DNA of 64,000 bases from Halomicrobium urmianum (GCF_020217425.1 NZ_CP084092.1:335576-399575), one strand, 5' to 3'. Counted from the first letter of the stretch, positions 7,950 to 17,231 are shown. Numbers and translations: made by a program. Notes: generated by a model not told the origin, from the letters alone.

Positions 7950-7980
7950 TCCCCCCGCACCCCTCTCGGGGGCAATAAAC
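7950..7980 (-). promoter_or_regulatory. GC-rich palindromic leader, copy F
   Basis: On the minus strand this reads GTTTATTGCCCCCGAGAGGG then GTGCGGGGGGACC, upstream of the HNH/DUF6166/small-gene operon. TTTATTG may serve as the TATA element. The two downstream genes, coupled by overlap, lack a copy, which fits a role at transcript starts. Confidence 0.5.
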
Positions 7981-8054
7981 ACTACCGACTCAGCATCGTA
8001 TTTGAATTTTAGACCGGCAGCCCACCCATCCGGTCGGGTTAGAAGATAGCGGGA

Positions 8055-8318
8055 TTAAGGAGGGAGGTGCCTGTCGTAGATATTCCGCCGATGGCCGACT
8101 GCTTCGACTATGAGGACATCCTCGTCTCGATCCCACGTGATGATCGCACGGTAGTCGCCAGCGCGGAGCTTGTAGTATGGATAACCGCTGAGTTTTTCGA
8201 GGCGATGGGATGTCCAGTCTTTCGCCTCGTCGAGTTTCTTGACCAGTCGCTCTTGGGCTTCGGTGTCGAGTCCCTCCAGTAAGTCGAGTGCTTTCGGTGT
8301 CCACTCGACCTCAGTCAT
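8055..8318 (-). CDS. RelE/ParE-family toxin
   Basis: An 87-residue protein with the RelE-type fold signature: WTPKALDLLEGLDTEAQERL, then LSGYPYYKLRAGDYRAIITW and VEAVGHRRNIYDR. Family members cleave ribosome-bound mRNA or poison gyrase; this sequence does not decide between these. The start lies inside the last codons of the RHH gene (8-bp overlap), the classic antitoxin-toxin order. Confidence 0.85.
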   Translation of the reverse strand: MTEVEWTPKALDLLEGLDTEAQERLVKKLDEAKDWTSHRLEKLSGYPYYKLRAGDYRAIITWDRDEDVLIVEAVGHRRNIYDRHLPP

Positions 8319-8589
8319 CGATTCCCAGGCGGTCCTTCACGTCGTCCTGTGATACCGTCTCGCTCTGCTCTCGCTGCTTGCGGCTCTCAGCCAGATGCTC
8401 GAGCGCTTCCTCAGACAGCTGCGTCGGGGGGTTAACGGCATCCCGGAGTGCGTCGCGAATAAATTCGGACTTGTTCGCGTATCCCCGTTCCTCCCAGACC
8501 TCGTCGATCTGTGTCAGAAGCGACTGCGGCACTCTGACATTGATTTTCTCCATTTCGCCTTCACCGCCGGCGTCACTGTCGGTGCTCAT
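8311..8589 (-). CDS. Ribbon-helix-helix antitoxin
   Basis: A 92-residue protein. Residues about 13-50 are a CopG/MetJ-type ribbon-helix-helix: MEKINVRVPQSLLTQIDEVW then YANKSEFIRDALRDAV. The acidic C-terminus would wrap the toxin. It is the first gene of a two-gene toxin-antitoxin operon, with a 7-bp palindrome at 8595-8612 next to its start codon that should be its own operator. Confidence 0.85.
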   Translation of the reverse strand: MSTDSDAGGEGEMEKINVRVPQSLLTQIDEVWEERGYANKSEFIRDALRDAVNPPTQLSEEALEHLAESRKQREQSETVSQDDVKDRLGIDD

Positions 8590-8594
8590 ATGCT

Positions 8595-8612
8595 GTGATA
8601 CGAGTGTATCAC
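8595..8612. promoter_or_regulatory. Palindromic operator of the RHH/RelE operon
   Basis: GTGATAC (8595-8601) and GTATCAC (8606-8612) form a perfect 7-bp dyad with a 4-bp spacer, starting 6 bp from the antitoxin ATG. Binding here would cover the transcription start. Autorepression is known for RHH antitoxins; here it is inferred. Confidence 0.65.
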
Positions 8613-8619
8613 GTAAGTA

Positions 8620-8779
8620 GCTTCGGTTGACTCACTGGGCTGTAGTTGACCAGATCGAGACTCCGATCAGGAGTGAGACGCTGGTGTTCGGAGAGATTCA
8701 GAACGACGGCTTGGCCGTCGACGCGAAAGCCGACGTATTCGACGGGGTCGTCGCGACGGTTAGCGAGCGCTTCTGTCTG
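8620..8779 (-). pseudogene. DUF6166 fragment truncated by the IS5 element
   Basis: On the minus strand an open stretch reads DDPVEYVGFRVDGQAVVLNL then SEHQRLTPDRSLDLVNYSP. It aligns directly with the N-terminal half of the DUF6166 protein at 6830-7447. It has no start codon: it runs into the terminal repeat of the IS at 8782. The C-terminal half is also missing. It is therefore a remnant, cut on one side by the insertion. Confidence 0.6.
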
Positions 8780-8781
8780 GA

Positions 8782-9721
8782 CTGCTCTATTGAATCCGGA
8801 GACGGCGAGTGGATAGCGTCGCTGTGAAGGTCGAAGCGAAGCGGAGAGAGGAAATGTGCCTAAACTCCTCTTCCGCTTCGTTAAGCAAGCGGCGTCGCTA
8901 GCTCAAAAGCGCTGTGCTGCCAGCCCCACGGCGGTGGTGAGCGACCCGGCTGGCAACGGATTTGCTGGCTGGAAGCATCTCACGCTGCATTTTCTGCGGG
9001 TTCATATGAGCGCGAGCTACGCGGAAATCGTCGATTGGGCCAGTGAGATGGATCGGGTGCGCGCAGTCTTGCAGTTGGCCCGCTTCGAGTTCCCGGCACC
9101 CTCGACGCTGTGGCGGTCATTCGAGCGGGTGCCGACACGCATTTGGCGCCAACTGCTCGACCGGTCGGCAACCCGCTGCGATCCAGGCGATCACGGCGCG
9201 CTGGATGCCACGTTTATCGACCGCCAGGCGGCATCCAGCCACTACGTTGCACGGTCGGATCGCGACATACAGACGCTGAAAACGACGGCGCTGGTCGATA
9301 CAGAATCGTGTGCCGTCCTCGACGTCCACTGCTCGGCACACTGGCCCCACGATACCCAGGTGGGCCGTCAGGTAGCGCTACGCAACACTGAGAAAATCGA
9401 GAGTCTCGCCGGTGACAAAGGCTACGACGATCAGTCGCTGCGGGACGCACTCCGTTCAGATGGCGTCCGGCCAGTGATCAAACACCGGTTGTTCGCCCAC
9501 TACGACCACGCACACAACGCACGGTTGGACAGCGACCTCTACGGGCAGCGTTGGATGGCCGAGAGTGCATTCTCGGCCATCAAGCGTCGATACGGCTCCG
9601 CTGTCAGGCCGGGCGTCTGGTACAGAGAGTTTCGTGAACTCGTGCTCACCGCCGCAGTCTATAATCTCGAACAAGCAATCAAGGAGTGATCCCTACGCCG
9701 TCTGTGGATTCAATAGAGCAG
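8782..9721 (+). mobile_element. IS5-family insertion sequence, apparently complete
   Basis: A 940-bp element bounded by imperfect 26-bp inverted repeats: 8782-8807 (begins CTGCTCTATTGAATCC) and 9696-9721 (ends GGATTCAATAGAGCAG), matching at 24 of 26 positions. It carries one transposase gene. I see no target duplication (flanks TGTCTGGA and ACGAAAGA), so it may have recombined or lost one flank. A decayed relative lies at 46091-46851. Confidence 0.8.
8856..9689 (+). CDS. IS5-family transposase (ISH1-like group)
   Basis: A 277-residue intact transposase. The DDE elements are visible: GALDATFIDRQ with the first Asp, LDVHCSAHWPHDTQVG and LAGDKGYDDQSLRDAL with the second, and WMAESAFSAIKRRYGSAVR with the Glu of the Y-(2)-R-(3)-E-(6)-K region. 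Length and layout fit haloarchaeal IS5/ISH1-type enzymes. The reading frame is unbroken, so it could be active. Confidence 0.85.
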   Translation: MPKLLFRFVKQAASLAQKRCAASPTAVVSDPAGNGFAGWKHLTLHFLRVHMSASYAEIVDWASEMDRVRAVLQLARFEFPAPSTLWRSFERVPTRIWRQLLDRSATRCDPGDHGALDATFIDRQAASSHYVARSDRDIQTLKTTALVDTESCAVLDVHCSAHWPHDTQVGRQVALRNTEKIESLAGDKGYDDQSLRDALRSDGVRPVIKHRLFAHYDHAHNARLDSDLYGQRWMAESAFSAIKRRYGSAVRPGVWYREFRELVLTAAVYNLEQAIKE

Positions 9722-10115
9722 ACGAAAGAGGATGTCCATCCTGTAGTGTGTCGAACTGCCGTAGCAGTCGTGGGCCTCGAATCTGAAGTAGGCCATTGGG
9801 AGTGCACAGACGAACTGCGTGAGTGAATCGTGTTCTTGATGACTAAACCAGGTCTCCTAGACAACTCGAATGGCTGATTCTAACCCGGCGAGTGAGGTTC
9901 GATCGTATCACGGCGTTGAGGCATAGGCTGGCCACTCAATGTACGGCCGTTGGGCGATTCGTCGAAAGACAGTGCGTTGTGACTCACAGGTTGCAGCCAT
10001 TACCAAGTGCTGGCCACGACACGGTCAAGAATCCGTCTAACTGATCAGTTTAGCGCGCGAGTGTAGCACTCTCTGACCACAAATTAGCGCGGATGACGAC
10101 GTCAGCACAGGCCGT
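9722..10115. other. Intergenic, no gene supported
   Basis: About 390 bp between the IS and the kinase. A plus-strand open stretch just after the IS (VVCRTAVAVVGLESEVGHW, then ECTDELRE and a stop near 9828) could be the C-terminal tail of a gene cut by the IS, but no family is recognised. Confidence 0.3.
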
Positions 10116-13100
10116 TCAGGTATCGACAGCCGGAAGGGTAAACGAGAAGGTCGATCCCTCGTCGGGTTCGGAGTCGACCCAGATCTCGCCACCGTGACGC
10201 TCGACGACCCGCCGGGACAGCGCGAGGCCGATGCCCGTCCCCGAGTGTTCCTCGTTGGTATGCAGTCGTTGGAACACCTCGAAGATACGGTCCTGTTCAC
10301 CAGGATCGATCCCAATACCGTTATCCTGCACCGAAATGATCCATCGTTGGTCATCACGTGTGGCAGAAACGTCGATCTGGGGCGGCTCGTCCTCGTTGTA
10401 CTCGATCGCATTGCTCAGCAGGTTCTGGAAGACTTGCCGTAACTGGCTCTCGTCGCCATCTACCCGCGGGAGATCGTCGGTCGTGATTTCGGCGTTACTC
10501 TCGTCGATCCGCATCTGGAGATCTTCGCGAACGTTGTCAAGGATGTCGTCGAGGTCGACCGGTTCGAACGGATCGCCACGCGTTTCGATACGCGAGTACT
10601 CGAGGAGCCCCTCGATCATCTCCCGCATCCGCTCGGCGCCGTCGACGGCGAATTCGAGGAACTCTTCACCGTCCTCGTCGAGCTTATCACCGTACCGGCT
10701 CTCGATCAGCTTGATGTAGCTCGTGACCATTCGCAGTGGCTCCTGGAGGTCGTGGGAGACGGCGTAAGCGAACTGCTCTAACCGCTCGTTCGACTCCTCG
10801 AGTTTGCGCTGGTACTCCCGTCGTTCGGTAACGTCCTGAATGACGAGCATCCCCGCAAACACTCCTCCATCGTCGTTTCTGATGGGCAAGGTGTAAGCGA
10901 ACAAGTCTCGATCGCGAAACTCGACCTCAAACGAGTTCGCCTCGCCTTCCAGCGCGGCCTCGAAGTACGGCTCGATCTCCTCAACGATATCGTCTGGATA
11001 GATGTCGTAGACGCTGTTTCCGATCCGATCCTCCGGAGAGACACCGGTCGCGTCCAACAGCTCCCCACCGATGACCGTATACCGCAGGTCATCGTCGAAG
11101 AGACCAACTGCACCGTTTGGGAAGTTCTCGACGAGCGTTCGGTAGCGCCGCTCGGACTCCTCGAGCGCCCGTTCGCGTTCCTTGCGCTCGGTGATGTCGG
11201 TGTAATGCTCGATGCGGCCGCCAGCGTAGAGTCCAGACTCGATGGGCTGACTCCAGTGGTTTACCCAGCGTTCCTCGAGGCTTCCCTCCCCGAGGACGTG
11301 GCTCTCGAACTCCTCGGTGTAGGTGTTGTCCTCGTAGGTGGCGGTCACGCGGTTTGCGAACCGTTCGGGCTCCTCGAAGATATCCGCGATCTCCGCCTCG
11401 ATGAGCGCTCGTTTGTTCTGACCGACGGTCGCCTCGCGATCGAGCCCGAAGAACTCCTCGATCGCCTCGTTGATCCAGACGACCTCGAAGTCGGAATTCA
11501 GGATGAACGTTCCCACGTCTGACGTGTCGAGGACGTCATTCGTCAGCGACCGATACCGTGCCTCGCTCTCCCTGAGTGCCTGATCGCGCTCCTTCTGCTC
11601 GGTGATGTCTTCGATGGCGAATACGACACTGGTGATCTCCCCGCGGTCGTCGTAGACCGGCGCCCCGTTAACAGAGATCCAGACGCGCTCCCCGTCTGGA
11701 CGTAACACGCCGCTAATCTGATCGAACAGCGGTTCTTCGGATTCCATGATGCGTGGGAAGGGCAACTCGTCACGCGAGATCGGTTCGCCATTTTCGGCGA
11801 CCTCGTCCCATGCGGGATCCTCGAAGCTGAGGTTGTTGATCTGAGTTATGCTTCGCCCGAATATCTCCTCAGCGCGACCGTTGGCGAACTGCATCTCACC
11901 GTCGCTGTCGACAATCGTGATGCCGACCGGGCTCGTTTCGACGATCGTCTCGTAATTCGCTAGTTCCCGCTCGCGTTCCTTGCGCTCGGAGATGTCACGG
12001 ACGACGCCCGTTCGACCGATCGATCCGTCTTCAAGCTCGTACGGGCCGAACCGCCCCTCGACGGGAATTATCTCACCGTCCGCAGTCTCGAGGTCGAATT
12101 CGATCGTTGCGTATTCCTGTTCGCCTGCTAGGATGTCTTCGTTCAACTCTTCGGCTCGTTCACTAATCGCCACGTCGTGAACGAGCGTGACGGGGTCCCC
12201 CAGCAACTCCTCTCGATCGTAGCCGGCCATCTCACAGAACGCGTCGTTGACCATCACGAACCGATCATCGGCGTCGAGCGTCACCACGCCGTCCCAGACC
12301 GTTTCGATAGTCTGTTCGTACCGCTCTAACTCCCGCTCACGCTCTTTCCGTTCGGTGACGTCTTGGAAGTATACCGAGAGCCCGCTGGCGGACGGGTAAA
12401 CGGTCACCTCGAACCACGTCCCAGAAAAGTTCTCTTCGTACGTTCTCGACACGCCGGTTGCGAGCGCTCGAGAAAACTCGTCGAATCCTTGAGAATCACG
12501 CGCATCGGGAAACACATCCCAGACGGTCTCTCCGAGCAGGTCCGCTTCCGAGCGCTGGAGGAGTTCTTCCGCCCGTTCGTTGACGATCGTAAACCGGAAC
12601 TCCTCGTCGACCGCGTAGAAGCCGTCGGAGATCCGATCAAATACTCGCTGAAGTTCGTTCTCGAGTTCCTGTTCGCGCTCGTGCCGATCGGTCATATCGC
12701 GGGTGATTTTCAGGTACCCTCGAGGAGTTCCGTCTTCGTCCTGAACCGCAGTAATCGTCACAGCCGCCCAGAATCGTGTTCCGTCCTTTCGAACACGCCA
12801 GCCTTCGTCTTTAATGGATCCCACTTCGGTAGCCCGTTCGAGATTACGTTCGGGGACGCCTGCTGCTCGGTCCTCCTCAGTGTAGAACATCGAGACGTGT
12901 TCACCGAGGATTTCCTCGGCGTCGTATCCCTTGATCTCCTTTGCACCCTCGTTCCAGCTAACGACGTGACCCTCTGCATCGAGTCGGAAGATCGCGTCCT
13001 CCTCGACAGCGTCGACCAGCGACTGAAACTGCTCTTCGGTTTCATGGCGGGCGTCCTCCGATCGCTTTCGTTCCGTGATATCGTAGTAGAGTTCGATGCG

Positions 13101-13724
13101 ACCGCCGGCGTACTGCCCCGATTCGATCGGTTTGCTCCGGTGCTCGAGCCAGCGCGCGTCGCGACCCTCGCCCGCAGTTACGCGACACTCAAATCGTTCA
13201 GCGTACGTGTTATTGTCGTAGGTGGCCAGCACGGTCTCGACGAACGACTCTCGGTCGTCGACGAGCGGAGCGATCTGATCCCGGACGAGTTTTCGCTTGT
13301 CTTGCCCAAGGACCTGTTCGCGATCGAACCCGAAGTACCGTTCAAGCGTGTCGTTGATCCACGCCACCTCGGAATCCTCGTTGAGCACAAACACCCCGAC
13401 AGCGGCATCATTGAGGACGTCATTGACCAGGGGCTCGGCGAGGCCTGGCCAGTCGTGAGCGGTGGCCGTCTGCTCTGTTGGCGACGGCCGGGGCCGCCAC
13501 CAGACGCGACCGTTCGTACCTGCTTTCTTGGTCTCGAGTTCGCCATGGTCGACGAGTCTCTCGAGGCGCTCGTACGTACTTCGGCGACCAATGTCGAGCT
13601 TCTCTGCTACCTCGAGCGTCGTTTGTGGAGCGCCGAGCGGATCGAAGAGTGCAAGTGTTTCTTGGAGACTGTCGCTCAGCGAGCTGCTGGTCACAATGCT
13701 GTACTTGTGTCGATCACGGGCCAT
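10116..13724 (-). CDS. Seven-PAS sensor histidine kinase with N-terminal winged helix
   Basis: A 1202-residue protein. Residues about 14-75 are a winged-helix domain (TLEVAEKLDIGRRSTYERLE then ETKKAGTNGRVWWRP). Seven PAS/PAC units follow, each ending in a DITERK- or DVTERK-like motif. The first and sixth PAS units are close copies (VGVFVLNEDSEVAWIN and VGTFILNSDFEVVWIN). The C-terminus is a HisKA/HATPase module: H-box FAYAVSHDLQEPLRMV (His about 991), N-box NLLSNAIEYN, G1 DNGIGID and G2 GTGIGLALS. There are no membrane helices and no receiver domain, so it is a soluble sensor kinase with an unknown partner. The DNA-binding-like N-terminus is unusual for a kinase. Confidence 0.85.
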   Translation of the reverse strand: MARDRHKYSIVTSSSLSDSLQETLALFDPLGAPQTTLEVAEKLDIGRRSTYERLERLVDHGELETKKAGTNGRVWWRPRPSPTEQTATAHDWPGLAEPLVNDVLNDAAVGVFVLNEDSEVAWINDTLERYFGFDREQVLGQDKRKLVRDQIAPLVDDRESFVETVLATYDNNTYAERFECRVTAGEGRDARWLEHRSKPIESGQYAGGRIELYYDITERKRSEDARHETEEQFQSLVDAVEEDAIFRLDAEGHVVSWNEGAKEIKGYDAEEILGEHVSMFYTEEDRAAGVPERNLERATEVGSIKDEGWRVRKDGTRFWAAVTITAVQDEDGTPRGYLKITRDMTDRHEREQELENELQRVFDRISDGFYAVDEEFRFTIVNERAEELLQRSEADLLGETVWDVFPDARDSQGFDEFSRALATGVSRTYEENFSGTWFEVTVYPSASGLSVYFQDVTERKERERELERYEQTIETVWDGVVTLDADDRFVMVNDAFCEMAGYDREELLGDPVTLVHDVAISERAEELNEDILAGEQEYATIEFDLETADGEIIPVEGRFGPYELEDGSIGRTGVVRDISERKERERELANYETIVETSPVGITIVDSDGEMQFANGRAEEIFGRSITQINNLSFEDPAWDEVAENGEPISRDELPFPRIMESEEPLFDQISGVLRPDGERVWISVNGAPVYDDRGEITSVVFAIEDITEQKERDQALRESEARYRSLTNDVLDTSDVGTFILNSDFEVVWINEAIEEFFGLDREATVGQNKRALIEAEIADIFEEPERFANRVTATYEDNTYTEEFESHVLGEGSLEERWVNHWSQPIESGLYAGGRIEHYTDITERKERERALEESERRYRTLVENFPNGAVGLFDDDLRYTVIGGELLDATGVSPEDRIGNSVYDIYPDDIVEEIEPYFEAALEGEANSFEVEFRDRDLFAYTLPIRNDDGGVFAGMLVIQDVTERREYQRKLEESNERLEQFAYAVSHDLQEPLRMVTSYIKLIESRYGDKLDEDGEEFLEFAVDGAERMREMIEGLLEYSRIETRGDPFEPVDLDDILDNVREDLQMRIDESNAEITTDDLPRVDGDESQLRQVFQNLLSNAIEYNEDEPPQIDVSATRDDQRWIISVQDNGIGIDPGEQDRIFEVFQRLHTNEEHSGTGIGLALSRRVVERHGGEIWVDSEPDEGSTFSFTLPAVDT

Positions 13725-13818
13725 AAACCCTCCGTCCGCGGAGGCAATCTTAGTGTAAATTTCACCTCATTGACTTCTCACGGACACCTGATCGATCGCG
13801 CTCCGATCCTCAGCTTAG

Positions 13819-14534
13819 TTCGCACATCTCTGCGGAACTCGACAAAATCTGACAGTATCTCCAGTGGTCAGCTCGCCATACATTCAGGACGACAGTCACG
13901 TTTCGCCCCAGCCAAACGAGATCCCCGACCTTCTCGAAGACTTGCTTGAATACGCGAATCAAGAGACGGATCTTCATCCACTCCTCCGTATTGGGCTGAT
14001 TCACTACCAATTCGAGACGATTCACCCGTTTCTCGATGGAAACGGACGGCTCGGGCGACTGTTGATTAGTCTCCTCCTGCAACGTGACGGTCTCTTGCCG
14101 GAGCCGTATCTTTACCTGAATTCGTATTTCAATGCGCGACGCTCGGAGTACGTCGATTATCTCCTGGCAGTCAGTCAGCGCGGCGACTGGGAAGAGTGGC
14201 TCCGGTCTTCTTACGTGGTGTGCAGTCGCAGGCAGACGACGCCCATCAGCGGGCAAACCTTCTTGTCGACCTCCGTGAGAGCTATCAACAGCGCTACCAG
14301 AGCGAGCAGTCCGAAAACATCCTGGAACTGGTCATGCGCCTCTTCGAGGATCCGTACCTCAACGTGAATACAGCGGCCGAGTGGCTGGATGTCGAATACA
14401 GTACGGCCAACCGACTGATCGGGCAACTCGAAGATGACGGGATAGTCGAAGAACTCACCGGGAAAGAGCGGAATTGGTTCTACCGGGCGAGCAGTGTCTT
14501 CGAGATAGACAACAAGCCGATCGACCAACTCTGA
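13819..14534 (+). pseudogene. Fic-family AMPylase, 5'-truncated and frameshifted
   Basis: The plus strand first reads GTRQNLTVSPVV and NEIPDLLEDLLEY, then the Fic motif HPFLDGNGRLGRLL. The frame then changes near 14208 and continues as RGVQSQADDAHQRANLLVDL with a C-terminal winged helix (NVNTAAEWLDVEYSTANRLI) to the stop at 14534. Restoring one T near 14208 joins both parts into a usual Fic-wHTH protein. The N-terminal third, with the inhibitory helix, is missing: an in-frame stop lies at 13816. Fic enzymes transfer AMP to protein hydroxyls. Clearly broken at the 5' end; the frameshift alone could be a sequence error. Confidence 0.75.
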
Positions 14535-14891
14535 AGCACTGAGCAGAGGGAGCCTGCGTCGTATGCATTGGGAGCGCCGGTCTCAACTTCTGGGACAGCA
14601 GGTGCAGTAGCGCGGAGAAGTGCGACGTCGAGCGAACGAGCGTCCAGAAACTGCTGCGAATCGACGATCGAGTATCTACCTCCCATTCTACCGACTGGTT
14701 TGGCAATGATCTGATGTCGCATTGGACGATCCCACTTACGGACTGCTTGATGGCACTGTGATCACAGATTGCTCAATCGATGCTGGCCGCGAACGAACGC
14801 ACGGCTGGACCGGACGATGGTTCACTGAGTGATTCCGCAGCGGCGGGAGATCGAGCGAACGTACTAACGCTTTTGCCCCGTAGAGCGACAC
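14535..14891. other. Intergenic, no gene supported
   Basis: About 357 bp between the Fic remnant and the MBL gene. Open frames here have no start context or recognisable motif. Confidence 0.3.
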
Positions 14892-15736
14892 ATGGAGATC
14901 ACTCTCGTCGGCACTGGAAGCCCCGTGCGATCTGGCACGAGCATCGCCCTCGAGGTCGCTGACGAACGCGTGCTGGTTGACTGCGGGCCCGGGACCGCTA
15001 CGGTCTCATGGACGCGAGGGTTCCCTTCGGTGAGATCGAGACGATGTTCTTCACGCACCACCACGTGGACCACAACGCCTCGTTCTTCCACTTCGCGTTC
15101 ACGAGCTGGACCGAGGGCGGACGGGCATCGCTCACCGTCTACGGGCCCGACGGCACCGATCGACTCGTCGACGCGCTGTACGACGTCTACGCGGAAGACA
15201 TCGAGTACCGCCAGGACATCTACCCGACAGACGGCATCTCGAACATCGAGACCGAGCTCGTGACGGAGGGCTTCAGTCGCGGGATGGACGGCTGGGACGT
15301 CGCCGCGCTGCCGGTCGAGCACTCGATCGAGACGTACGCCTACCGCTTCGACGAACGCGAAACGGGCTCGTCGTTCGTCTTCTCCGGCGATACGCGGAAG
15401 ATCACGTCGCTCGCCGAGTTCGCCGAGGGAGCGGACGTCCTCGTTCAGGACTGCAACACGGCTCCGGTCGACGAGGACCGCGTGCCGGACGGAGACGATC
15501 AGTTCGTCTGGCAACAGCACGCAGCGGGATCACGGGACCTGAACGAGTCCACGCTGACTGCCAATCACTGTGACGCCACAGACGCGGGTGAGATCGCCCG
15601 GGACGCCGGCGTCCAGACGCTCGTTCTCACGCACATCATGCCCTACCGCGACCTCGAATCGATGCGACGGGACGCCGAGTCGGTCTTCGGCGGCGACGTC
15701 ATCGTCGCCGAAGACGGACTGACCGTCTCTCCATAG
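14892..15736 (+). CDS. MBL-fold metallohydrolase, frameshifted near 14993
   Basis: Starts MEITLVGTGSPVRSGTSIAL and reads to VLVDCGPG. The frame then shifts, and the rest continues as DRYGLMDARVPFGEIETMFF with the metal motif THHHVDHN, a later FVFSGDT and LTHIMPYRD. Adding one G after the GGG run at 14991-14993 restores a single protein of about 281 residues. The overall pattern is of RNase-Z/arylsulfatase-like hydrolases; the substrate is unknown. Every catalytic motif is kept, so the shift may be a sequence error or a recent mutation. It is annotated as one gene for that reason. Confidence 0.75.
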
Positions 15737-16064
15737 AGATTTCCCGTTCGGTCGGGGATCGCGCTGGCTAAAACGGTTCGAGAACTGGTTGGTTCCCTTT
15801 ATTACTGTATAGGATATACGTTCGGTGACCTCGAGTTTCAGGCGTCTCGTACTGGAATCGTGGCCGTATCTGTGGAGTGCTTTCCGAAGCCACGGCTGAA
15901 TCGACGGGGAACGCAGCATCGTCGATGGGGTGTTTTTCTGGCGGAAGTCCGGCGAGAGCCACCGCTGTCGCCCCGTTGGTTCACGCCGGAGAGAGCCTAA
16001 CCCGGCGGAAGTGGTTCGTCTCGGATCGGCTGCGTTCGATAGAGCAGAGACCTCGAACAGGCCA
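15737..16064. other. Intergenic, no gene supported
   Basis: About 330 bp after the MBL gene with no convincing frame. Near 16028-16050 a short stretch, TTCGATAGAGCAGA, resembles the end of the IS5-type terminal repeat (TTCAATAGAGCAGA), but no partner end is seen. Confidence 0.3.
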
Positions 16065-16280
16065 TCAGAACGTCGGAGATTCTCCGAAGGCGGCGTACAG
16101 CCAGTAGCGCCGGTCGCCGCGTTGAGTCATCTCTTCGGCGGCGGCGACGTGTTTCGAGATCGGTCCGTCAGTGGGCTGTCTGTCGGCTCTCTGCGTCCAC
16201 GTGCGGACGGTCGTCGGATGGTAATAGATGCCGAAGTGTCGAGGTCCAAAACAGTATTCGAATTCGATCGTTATCCCGGA
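16065..16280 (-). pseudogene. Possible C-terminal fragment of an unknown protein
   Basis: The minus strand contains a gene-like stretch ending in a stop at 16065: ITIEFEYCFGPRHFGIYYHP, then HVAAAEEMTQRGDRRYWLYA. The composition is unlike a shadow frame. No start codon with promoter is evident, and the upstream part is not protein-like. I do not recognise the family. Probably a gene remnant. Confidence 0.3.
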
Positions 16281-16407
16281 CGTGGACGAGCCTTTACCGA
16301 GCGACCGCCTGGTTTCCCGTAGAGTCCACGGCGGAGCTGAACGCCGCTCGAACAGGTGAGTACGTGATACGCAGCACTCAAGAGACATACCTGCGTAGGC
16401 GCGGGCA

Positions 16408-17064
16408 ATGAGCCAGGACGTCGTCGCCACGCTATTCGGCGACCCGTTCGCCGTGATGAACACGATCGGCCTGATCGCGTTCGCACTCGTCGGGTCGTCC
16501 AAGGCGATCCGTGAGGAGTTCGATCTGTTCGGAATCGCCGTCGTCGGTCTGGCCATGGCGTTTGCCGGTGGGATGACGCGGGATCTCCTCGTGAGCCGGG
16601 TACCACTGGCCCTTCAGTCGCTGATCGAAGTCAGTCTGGGTCTGCTCGGAGTCGGTCTGGCGGTCGCGTTGAGCGCCGTACTGCCGGCGCCGGACACTCA
16701 TCCGATCACGCTCGTTTCGGACGCCATCGGACTCGCCGCCTTCGCGACGACCGGTGCCATCGTCGCAGCCGAGGCGAACGTTCCAGCGGTCGGTATCGTC
16801 GCCATTGCGACGATCAACGCGGTGGGGGGCGGTGCAGTCGCAGACGTCCTCCTCGATCGCTCCCCGTACATCCTCTTCGACGATTTCTACGCGAGCTGTG
16901 CAGTGCTGGGTGGGAGTGCGTACTGGGCGGTGGCGAGCATGGGAGTTGCTGCGAGCACTGCTGCGGTGGTGTGTGCAGTAGTGACCGTCGGGACGCGGTT
17001 AGCGGCGGTCACGTACGGCTGGGACCTCCCCACGTTGCAGAAACTGGGGGTAGTACGTAGCTGA
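16408..17064 (+). CDS. TRIC/UPF0126 (YicG-like) membrane protein
   Basis: A 218-residue integral membrane protein with seven predicted hydrophobic segments arranged as two UPF0126 repeats (AGGMTRDLLVSRVPLAL in the first; NAVGGGAVADVLLDRSPYIL in the second). The repeats carry the glycine-rich GG-x4-D motif of prokaryotic TRIC-type channels. Homologues are potassium-permeable trimeric channels or possibly amino-acid transporters; the substrate is not decided here. Single gene, no obvious operon partner. Confidence 0.85.
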   Translation: MSQDVVATLFGDPFAVMNTIGLIAFALVGSSKAIREEFDLFGIAVVGLAMAFAGGMTRDLLVSRVPLALQSLIEVSLGLLGVGLAVALSAVLPAPDTHPITLVSDAIGLAAFATTGAIVAAEANVPAVGIVAIATINAVGGGAVADVLLDRSPYILFDDFYASCAVLGGSAYWAVASMGVAASTAAVVCAVVTVGTRLAAVTYGWDLPTLQKLGVVRS

Positions 17065-17231
17065 ACAACTGACGGAGAGTGGAGCGATTGCTCCGTGCCC
17101 CTGTGACGCGAACGTCGTTCGGTGTACGGATCAGACGGCCGGAGAGTTCACCAGATCGCTTCTGATACGTGATCTATTCGCCATCACCACTCCCTATCGT
17201 CGTTAAGCAGTCGCTGGTGTCGTCGGCGTCG

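Noticed and set aside
1421..7980. GC-rich leaders as simple terminators
   Set aside because: They lie next to the following start codon, not the preceding stop, and are absent at coupled genes, so a start-linked role fits better.
12363..13949. 528-codon plus-strand open frame
   Set aside because: Antisense to the histidine kinase, which has clear domains in order.
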